Shown here: positions 51,629-57,519 of the stretch, in pieces
Layout of the letters: each line of letters starts with the position of its first letter
How positions within the stretch are numbered: the first letter of the stretch is position 1
Assembly: GCA_020631815.1 (NCBI GenBank)
Contig: JACKGW010000001.1
Span: 248,001 to 312,000 of the forward strand
Length of the DNA stretch: 64,000 nt
Reading direction: 5' to 3'
DNA from: Planctomycetota bacterium
GTDB taxonomy: Bacteria; Planctomycetota; PLA2; JAEUHO01
Notes under the pieces: model-generated
Seen by the model: the letters and a program-made list of their open reading frames with translations, nothing else
Databases searched by the model: none
What the model was told of the DNA's origin: nothing
Translations under genes and position numbers: made by a program

Positions 51629-53259
51629 CAGTCCACCTGGCTCCAGGCGCGGCGGTAGTCCTCGAACGTGTCGATTTCCATCCAGCCCTTGTAGGTGTCC
51701 ACGACGCGGATCGACGCGCCCCGCGCCACGAGCTCCTGCAGGAGGTCCGTCAGCGCGGCTTCCTTCAGGGACTTCGCCTGGTGCAGCGGCTTGTCGGCGC
51801 CCTTGCCCACGAGGTCCTCGTAGGTGGCGACGAGCTTCTTCGCGCCGTCGGCCGAGACCATCATCATGCCGATCCACTCGCCGTTGGCGCCGGGCAGGTC
51901 ACGCGCGATGGCCTCGAGCGTGTCGGTCTGGCGGCCGGTGAGCGAGCGGCCGTTGGCCCCTTCGTCCCCGCCGGTCTTGACGAGGTCGCGGCCCGGGCGT
52001 TCCGACGCGTTGCTGCGGTCCACGACCACGACGATGTCGCCGTCGGTCTGCAGCAGGCGCTCCACGAGGTCCGTGTCGAACAGGATGTCGCCGTAGGCGA
52101 TCATCGTCCGGCGGTCGAGGTCGGACGCGGCACGCATCAAGCTCTCGAGCTCGCCACCGCTGCTGTCGGCCACGATCGTCTTGAGGTTGGTCGCCTTGAC
52201 GGCCTCGTGGCGGTAGCCGACCACCGCGGAGATGTCCTTGATGCCCGCTGCGTTCAGCGCGCTCATCTGGTGGGCGATCAGGGGCTTGCCCTTGATGTCG
52301 AGCATCGCCTTGGGGCGGTCCTTGACCAGGTCGCCCAGCTCGGGGCTGGCGCCGGCGGCCAAGAGCACGGCGCCCACGTCGACCCCGCCCGCGGGCAGGT
52401 AGTCGCGCTCCTCGCGCTTCATCTTGGGCACGCCGATCAGCTCGTACACGTCGTTGAGCGGCACGACCATGTGCTCGACGGCGCCCGTCATCTGGTCCTT
52501 GACCAGCAAGGCGAACGCCTCGCGCATGGCCTTGATCGAGCTGCGCAGGCCGTGGTTGGCGTAGATGATCATGCGGAAGCCCGCGTCGGCGAGGACCGAG
52601 GCCTTGGCCGACTTGTAGATCGTCGGCACGCAGACGAGCGGCGTCTCGCGATCCCAGCGCTCGGCAAAGCCCAGCACCTCGTCGGCCTCAGGGCTCTTGC
52701 TGTGGATCAGGACGAAGTCCGCGCCGGCATCGGCGTAGGCGCGGCCGCGCAGCAGCGCTTCGTCCATGCCCCAGCCCGCGATCAGCGCCTCGGTGCGGGC
52801 GATGATCGCGAAGTCGTCGTTGCGTCGCGTGTCGAGGCACGCCTTGATCTTGCCGACGTGCTCTTCGACGGGAGCCAGCTCGCGCTTGACGCCTGCGTAG
52901 AAGCTGCAGCGCTTGGGGAAGACGTTGTCCTCGATGCAGATCGCCGCGATCCCCTCGCGCTCGTAGGCGCGCACGGTGTGGATCACGTTGATCGCGTTGC
53001 CGTAGCCGTTGTCACAGTCGGCGACGACCGGGATGCCCGACGCCTCGACCATGACGGCCGCGGCGCGCAGGTTGTCCGACATCGTGAGGATGTTGGCGTC
53101 CGGCACGCCATGGGCGGCCGAGATCTCGAAGCCGGAGGCCCACACCGCATCGAACCCGGCCTCGCGGACCAGGATCGACGACAGGCCGTCGTGGGCGCCG
53201 CCCACCAAGAGGGGCCCAGGCTGGCCCATCCGGGCGCGCAGGAGACGGCTTCCTTCCAT
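51628..53259 (-). CDS. PEP mutase fused to nucleotidyltransferase, with non-canonical active-site motif
   Basis: A 543-residue fusion. Residues about 12-285 are a PEP mutase/isocitrate-lyase-type barrel: LLVGGAHDGLSSILVREAGF, DCDNGYGN (metal site), EDNVFPKRCSFY, IARTEALIAGWGMDEAL and YANHGLRSSIKAM. The PEP mutase hallmark EDK-X5-NS reads EDN-X5-CS here. Residues about 290-543 are a nucleotidyltransferase (VLLAAGASPELGDLVKDRPK, GDILFDTD, MEIDTFEDY). It would make phosphonopyruvate from PEP as the first step of the operon. AGGAG lies 6 nt before the ATG. Confidence 0.88.
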   Translation of the reverse strand: MEGSRLLRARMGQPGPLLVGGAHDGLSSILVREAGFDAVWASGFEISAAHGVPDANILTMSDNLRAAAVMVEASGIPVVADCDNGYGNAINVIHTVRAYEREGIAAICIEDNVFPKRCSFYAGVKRELAPVEEHVGKIKACLDTRRNDDFAIIARTEALIAGWGMDEALLRGRAYADAGADFVLIHSKSPEADEVLGFAERWDRETPLVCVPTIYKSAKASVLADAGFRMIIYANHGLRSSIKAMREAFALLVKDQMTGAVEHMVVPLNDVYELIGVPKMKREERDYLPAGGVDVGAVLLAAGASPELGDLVKDRPKAMLDIKGKPLIAHQMSALNAAGIKDISAVVGYRHEAVKATNLKTIVADSSGGELESLMRAASDLDRRTMIAYGDILFDTDLVERLLQTDGDIVVVVDRSNASERPGRDLVKTGGDEGANGRSLTGRQTDTLEAIARDLPGANGEWIGMMMVSADGAKKLVATYEDLVGKGADKPLHQAKSLKEAALTDLLQELVARGASIRVVDTYKGWMEIDTFEDYRRAWSQVD

Positions 53260-53373
53260 GGACTCTCCTCGGGGTGGACGCGCGGGGCGTCCGCGGACCG
53301 GTGGCGAATGGTAGCCCTCGCCGCGCTAGGGGGGTCACGATCGCGGGTCGCTCCCCCGCGACAGGTCCGGACC

Positions 53374-53415
53374 AAAAAGGGAGCGGGCCCGCGTCGCACT
53401 GTCGCGAGCGGGCCC
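53374..53415 (-). terminator. terminator- or attenuator-like hairpin with T5 upstream of the PEP mutase gene
   Basis: On the minus strand GGGCCCGC (53415-53408) pairs with GCGGGCCC (53392-53385), then GCTCCC and TTTTT (53378-53374). This is the form of an intrinsic terminator. It lies 115 bp before the PEP mutase start and points toward it, so it could attenuate the phosphonate operon or end a separate small RNA. Confidence 0.6.
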
Positions 53416-53418
53416 GTT

Positions 53419-53517
53419 GGGAGGGAGGAAGCAGGGAGGGAGGAAGCAGGAGAGAGATGATTCGGCCGGGCGGCGGCGGCGGGATGGGAGGGAGGGAGGG
53501 GAGGGAGCAGGGAGGGA
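53419..53517 (+). repeat. G-tract clusters with a 15-bp tandem duplication
   Basis: GGGAGGGAGGAAGCA occurs twice in tandem (53419-53433 and 53434-53448). A second cluster of GGG runs separated by one or two bases spans 53481-53517. Each has enough G-runs to form intramolecular G-quadruplexes on the plus strand; the minus strand is C-rich. The location is in the probable leader of the phosphonate operon. Confidence 0.75.
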
Positions 53518-53572
53518 GATGCCCGCCTGCCGAGAGTCCGCCCGGCCGATCGATCGTGAGTACCCACAGCTT

Positions 53573-53629
53573 CCGGTCCGAAGACCGGGGAGGGTTTCCC
53601 GCGCCCCCCGCCGAAGCGGGAGGCGCGGG
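53573..53629 (-). other. two adjacent UUCG-tetraloop hairpins
   Basis: Read on the minus strand, the outer hairpin 53629-53598 is CCCGCGCC-T-CCCGC-TTCG-GCGGG-G-GGCGCGGG (8+5 bp), followed by 53588-53573, CCGGTC-TTCG-GACCGG (6 bp). Both loops are C(UUCG)G, the most stable RNA tetraloop, only on the minus strand. This indicates an RNA structure in the minus-strand transcript, upstream of the terminator-like hairpin. Confidence 0.6.
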
Positions 53630-53640
53630 CAAATGAGACC

Positions 53641-53721
53641 AACGTCGGTGCGAAGGGCGCCGGGAGGGAGGGGGAGGGAGGGAAGGCAGGGAGGGTGGCG
53701 CCAGCAAGCGCACCAGACGTT
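53641..53721. repeat. 81-bp stem with a G-tract loop
   Basis: AACGTC and GGTGCG (53641-53652) pair with CGCACC and GACGTT (53709-53721, one extra A), and GGCGCC at 53656-53661 pairs with GGCGCC at 53697-53702. The 35-nt loop (53662-53696) is a run of GGG blocks on the plus strand. In total 18 base pairs hold a G-quadruplex-prone loop. Confidence 0.65.
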
Positions 53722-54147
53722 GTCTCTAAGAGCTAGTGCCCCGAGCTGTGGAAAAGAGCGGCTGTCGAAGGCCGCGAGGAGCGTCGGTCGCCTCGTGGGC
53801 AACCGGGCCGGCTCGCCGTCCCTCGACCTGATCTTTCAATCCCCGTGGCCAGCGGCCTCGAGGACGCGGGAGGACAGAGCGAAGGTCGTGCCAATGTCCG
53901 GGAATCTCGTCGATGCCTGATCTCAGGCCTTGGCGGGGGGTGTCCCCTGACCCCGTCCCCAGTTCAGGACGAGCGATCGCCAGAAAGGGACACACCGCGA
54001 CCGCACGCCGTGCCTGCTTGGCACCCCTGGGTGTGCGGGCGCGCAACACCCTCCCCCGCACTGGCACATCGCCCGCATGTAGTGCGTCACGACTTGGTCA
54101 TAGATCGCTTGCATAGCCCGGAAGTTAGGGCCACTAGGGACCAAAGT

Positions 54148-54165
54148 TGTCCGAGCGCTCGGACA
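54148..54165. promoter_or_regulatory. 18-bp perfect palindrome, possible operator
   Basis: TGTCCGAGCGCTCGGACA is self-complementary over all 18 bases. It lies about 150 bp upstream of the -10 box of the DUF1800 gene, in the gap between divergent operons. It could be a dimeric repressor site; no regulator gene is adjacent. Confidence 0.45.
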
Positions 54166-54310
54166 CTCCCGGAGGCCCGTGGGGCCTTGCCTCGGGACCA
54201 TGGCGCCCGGGCAGCCCCGCTCCCGGCGGCGCTCCGCCACGGCAGACCTGCTCCCGCGGTGGACGCGACATTTCCACCCCTAGGGTGCCGACTCGCGAAG
54301 GTCCACGTCC

Positions 54311-54316
54311 TATACT
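54311..54316 (+). promoter_or_regulatory. TATACT -10 box of the DUF1800/DUF1501 operon
   Basis: TATACT lies 32 nt before the ATG at 54349, which has CGGAGG 5-6 nt upstream. In contrast to the leaderless genes, this transcript would have a leader with a Shine-Dalgarno. A clear -35 box is not seen. Confidence 0.5.
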
Positions 54317-54348
54317 CCGTTCGCCCTGACGAGTGATCGGAGGCTTCG

Positions 54349-55974
54349 ATGCGCGCTGCCGTCCGCTTTCTTCCCCTGGCCCTGGTTGCCTTGGTGCTCG
54401 GGACGTTTGCCCCGGCTCGCGGCGAGGACGTGACCGGCGACGACGCCGCCACGATCCGCGCCCGCCACCTGCTGCGGCGCGCCACGTTCGGTGTGCGCCC
54501 AGGTGACGTCGAGGCCGTGGTGGACATGGGCCTCGAGGCCTGGATCGATCGCCAGCTCGACTACGCCACCATCCCCGACCCCGACGTGGAGAAGCGCCTC
54601 GAGGCGTTCGAGAGCTTGCAGCTGACCGGTCCGGAGTACTGGTCCATGCTCCAGGGTGGGCAGATGGAGGGGCCGGCCGGCCCGCCCAAGCCCGGTGAGG
54701 ACCGCATCGCCAAGGCCCGGGAGCAGCAGGCCCGCCTCAACCGCCTACGCAACCTGGCCCGCCAAGAGGTGCCTGCGAGCGTCCTTGTCCGCGCCGTCTA
54801 CACCAACCGGCAGCTCTTCGAGGTGATGCGCGCATTCTGGCGCGACCACTTCAACGTGGACGTGGACAAGGACGACGTCCGCTACTACGTCGCCGACTGG
54901 GAGCGCGACGTGCTCGGCAAGCACGTCTTCGGCACCTTCGAGGACTTCCTCCTCGCCACCGCCAAGCACCCGGCCATGCTCTTCTACCTGGACAACCACG
55001 TCTCCCAGGCGCCCATGGCGCGGGGCGACAAGGTGCTGCGCAACCGCGAGGACCCCAACCGCACGGGCGGCCTCAACGAGAACTACGCCCGCGAGCTCAT
55101 GGAGCTGCACACGGTCGGCTGCGACCGGGGCTACGAGCAGAAGGACGTGATCCAGCTGGCCCTCGTGCTCACGGGCTGGTCGATCGGGTCCGGTGACCAG
55201 CGCGGCTCGTTCGTCTTCCGCGACGCGTATCACGCCAAGGGCCCCAAGAAGGTCATGGGCAAGACGGTCAAGGATGGCGAGCAGGACGAGGGCGAGGCCG
55301 TCCTCAAGTACCTCGCCGGCCACAAGAACACGGCGGAGTTCGTGGTCACGAAGATGGCCAAGTACCTCGTCGGCGACCAGCCGCCGCCCGAGCTCGTGGC
55401 CGACGTGATCAAGGTCTGGACCAAGACCAAGGGCGACCTCAAGGCCGTCACCAAGGCCATCCTGCTGCACGACGCCTTCTACGCCCCCGAGCAGCGCATG
55501 ACGAAGGCCAAGACGCCCTTCGAGTTCGTGGCCAGCTCGCTGCGCGTCACCGGCGCCGACATCAAGAACCCCCAGCCCCTGATGGCCCGGTTGGCGGACA
55601 TGGCCCACCCCGTCTACCAGTGCGAAGACCCCACGGGCTACAGCGACGCCGCCATCGACTGGATGGACACGGGCGTGCTGGCCGTGCGCTGGCAGTTTGC
55701 CTACGACCTCCTGCACGGCCGCATCGGCGGCGTGTCGCTGGCGGCGAGCCCGCTCAAGGAGCACGTCGCCCAGAATCCCGAGATCTGGGAGTACCTGCTC
55801 GTCGACACGCTGCTGGCGGGCGAGCGGCCTGGCTCGCTCACGATGGCCCCGTTCCGCCGTCGCATCCAGTCGCTACGCACCACGTACCGCAACATGAAGC
55901 CCGAGCAGCTGGAGGGCGAGCTCATGCGTCTCGCCACCCTCGTGCTTGGTTCCCCCGAGTTCCAGCGCCAGTAG
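54349..55974 (+). CDS. DUF1800 family secreted protein
   Basis: A 541-residue protein with a signal peptide (about 1-25, ending PARG). It shows the DUF1800 pattern: ARHLLRRATFGVRPGDVEAV (near 40), MRAFWRDHFNVDVDK (near 160), NENYARELMELHTVG (near 240) and FVASSLRVTGADIKNP (near 395). DUF1800 proteins are always followed by DUF1501 proteins in planctomycetes and others, and the pair is thought to act in the periplasm, perhaps with polysaccharides; function is unproven. The DUF1501 gene starts 33 bp downstream. Confidence 0.95.
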   Translation: MRAAVRFLPLALVALVLGTFAPARGEDVTGDDAATIRARHLLRRATFGVRPGDVEAVVDMGLEAWIDRQLDYATIPDPDVEKRLEAFESLQLTGPEYWSMLQGGQMEGPAGPPKPGEDRIAKAREQQARLNRLRNLARQEVPASVLVRAVYTNRQLFEVMRAFWRDHFNVDVDKDDVRYYVADWERDVLGKHVFGTFEDFLLATAKHPAMLFYLDNHVSQAPMARGDKVLRNREDPNRTGGLNENYARELMELHTVGCDRGYEQKDVIQLALVLTGWSIGSGDQRGSFVFRDAYHAKGPKKVMGKTVKDGEQDEGEAVLKYLAGHKNTAEFVVTKMAKYLVGDQPPPELVADVIKVWTKTKGDLKAVTKAILLHDAFYAPEQRMTKAKTPFEFVASSLRVTGADIKNPQPLMARLADMAHPVYQCEDPTGYSDAAIDWMDTGVLAVRWQFAYDLLHGRIGGVSLAASPLKEHVAQNPEIWEYLLVDTLLAGERPGSLTMAPFRRRIQSLRTTYRNMKPEQLEGELMRLATLVLGSPEFQRQ

Positions 55975-56007
55975 GGCTGGCCCCGCTCCCGCACCCGGAG
56001 ATTTCCG

Positions 56008-57303
56008 ATGACCGCTACCCGTCGCGAGTTCCTTGCCGCTAGCGCTGCCGGTGCCGCCGGACTGGCCCTCGGTGGGCCCTTGGCCCGTCGCGCGCTGGCC
56101 GCCCCCGAGCGTGAGATCGCCATGCGGCCGGCCGTGGTCGTGTTGTTCCTCCGCGGTGGCCAAGACGCGTTGAACACGCTCGTGCCCCATGCAGACGGCA
56201 CCTACTACGACATGCGTCCCAACATCGCGGTGCCTACGCCGGACCAGCCGAACGGTGCGCTGGACCTCGACGGCACGTTCGGGCTCAACCCGGGCCTCAC
56301 GGGCTTCAAGAAGCTCTGGGACGAGGGCATGCTCGCGCCCATCTGCAACGCAGGCCTCGGTAGCCCTTCGCGCAGCCACTTCGCGTGCCAGGACTACATG
56401 GAGTACGGCGCGATCGGCGACATGTCCGTGCGCGACGGCTGGCTCAACCGCTACCTCTCGCGCACGTCGCCCGAGGGCGTGGCGGCGGGCAGCGAGTTCC
56501 GCGCGGTGGCCCTGCAGGGGCGTTTGCCGCGTTCGCTTCGCGGCTCGTACCCGGTCTTGGCCGTCGACCCGCGCCGCAACATGCGCGGTCAGGGCGAGGA
56601 CGTCCTCGAGCTGTTCGACGACCTCTACAAGCAGCCGCCCAGCATGGAGCGGCCCGGGATGACTGGTGAGCGTCCCGACGAGGACGACCTCACGCAGAAC
56701 GGTCGCGCCACCATCGAGACCCTGCGCCGGCTCGAAGACATCCTCCAGAACAAGCCGTCCGGCAAGGAGGAGGTCTACCCCGCCTCGCTCGGCTACCTCG
56801 GCCTGCAGCTGAAGATGGCCGCCCGCATCCTCAAGAGCGGGCAGGGCGTGGAAGTCATCGGCCTCGACTGGAACGGCTGGGACCACCACATCAAGGAGGG
56901 TGGCGGCGCCGAGGGCGACCTGATCCGCCGCATGAACAGCACCGTCGGTGATGCCCTGGCGACCTTCTACGCCGACATCAACCCGCTGCGTCGCTACGTC
57001 ACCACGATCATCATGACCGAGTTCGGTCGCACGAACCGTGAGAACGGCAACTTCGGCACGGACCACGGTCACGGCAGCGCGATGTGGGTCATGGGCGGCC
57101 GTGTCAACGGCGGCAAGGTCTACGGCGACTGGACCGGCCTCTCGGCCGGCGCCACGTACCAGGACCGCGACCTGCTCGTCACCACCGACTGGCGCCAGGT
57201 CTTCGACGAGCTGCTCCACGACCACATGGGCCTCGCCGCCGACCAGAACCTCTTCAAGGGCTGGACCCCCGCCGAGAAGAAGCTGGGCCTCTTCAAGGCC
57301 TGA
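56008..57303 (+). CDS. DUF1501 family protein with Tat signal
   Basis: A 431-residue protein with a twin-arginine signal (TRREFLAASAAGAAGLAL; cleavage near residue 34). The mature part has VVVLFLRGGQDALNTLVPHAD, SRSHFACQDYMEYG, EVIGLDWNGWDHHIKEGGGA and ITEFGRT-type IIMTEFGRTNRENGNFGTDHG, which are hallmarks of DUF1501, a sulfatase/alkaline-phosphatase-like fold. Tat export implies that it folds with a cofactor in the cytoplasm. It is in one operon with DUF1800. Repeat element D begins 11 bp after the stop. Confidence 0.95.
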   Translation: MTATRREFLAASAAGAAGLALGGPLARRALAAPEREIAMRPAVVVLFLRGGQDALNTLVPHADGTYYDMRPNIAVPTPDQPNGALDLDGTFGLNPGLTGFKKLWDEGMLAPICNAGLGSPSRSHFACQDYMEYGAIGDMSVRDGWLNRYLSRTSPEGVAAGSEFRAVALQGRLPRSLRGSYPVLAVDPRRNMRGQGEDVLELFDDLYKQPPSMERPGMTGERPDEDDLTQNGRATIETLRRLEDILQNKPSGKEEVYPASLGYLGLQLKMAARILKSGQGVEVIGLDWNGWDHHIKEGGGAEGDLIRRMNSTVGDALATFYADINPLRRYVTTIIMTEFGRTNRENGNFGTDHGHGSAMWVMGGRVNGGKVYGDWTGLSAGATYQDRDLLVTTDWRQVFDELLHDHMGLAADQNLFKGWTPAEKKLGLFKA

Positions 57304-57314
57304 TCGCACACGGA

Positions 57315-57511
57315 GGTGTCTGATCCGGCGCAGCGGAGCGCTAGCGACGCGAGGCGTCCGGGTCTGACACCGTGGTAACGCCTTCACACCCAAGTACGCC
57401 GTACCGCATTCGCACGCCAAGCGACTGTTCGCCGGCGGACGCGGTTCAACCGAGCCAGACCCGGGCGCATCGCGTTGCCGCTCCGCGGCGCCGCAGCGCC
57501 GGATCAGGCCC
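57315..57511. repeat. paired-hairpin element, copy D (convergent junction)
   Basis: Left unit 57315-57371 (GGTGTC-T-GATCCGGCGC, loop, GTCCGGGTC-T-GACACC), spacer 80 bp, then inverted right unit 57452-57511 (minus strand GGCC-T-GATCCGGCGC, loop, GGGTC-T-GGCTC). The T-T mismatch is kept in both. The element fills the gap between the convergent DUF1501 and Ig-like repeat genes. Confidence 0.85.
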
Positions 57512-57519
57512 CCTCGCCC

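Larger units (their letters stand above)
53260..54348. other. 1.1-kb intergenic region between the phosphonate operon and the DUF1800 gene
   Basis: No convincing protein gene is present: open frames here are low-complexity, translating G-tracts or repeats. The region 53374-53721 holds hairpins and G-tracts, listed separately. The part 53722-54310 is less GC-rich and has no gene, apart from an 18-bp palindrome. It contains a possible remnant frame on the minus strand near 53930-54240, which is not supported by any family pattern. The two flanking genes are divergent, so promoters for both must be here. Confidence 0.6.

Noticed and set aside
47701..53259. Operon as phosphonate catabolism (PhnW/PhnX type)
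   Set aside because: PEP mutase and phosphonopyruvate decarboxylase are biosynthetic; no phosphonatase, C-P lyase or PhnY/Z is present.
53419..53450. GGAAGCAGG-type sequence as SRP RNA core
   Set aside because: The diagnostic GGUCAGG and GNAR tetraloop context is missing; it is a G-tract duplication.
53923..54240. 106-codon minus-strand frame (Cys-rich, near 54050) as a small gene or transposase remnant
   Set aside because: No family motif, no ribosome site, and it ends in a region of simple sequence; not supportable.
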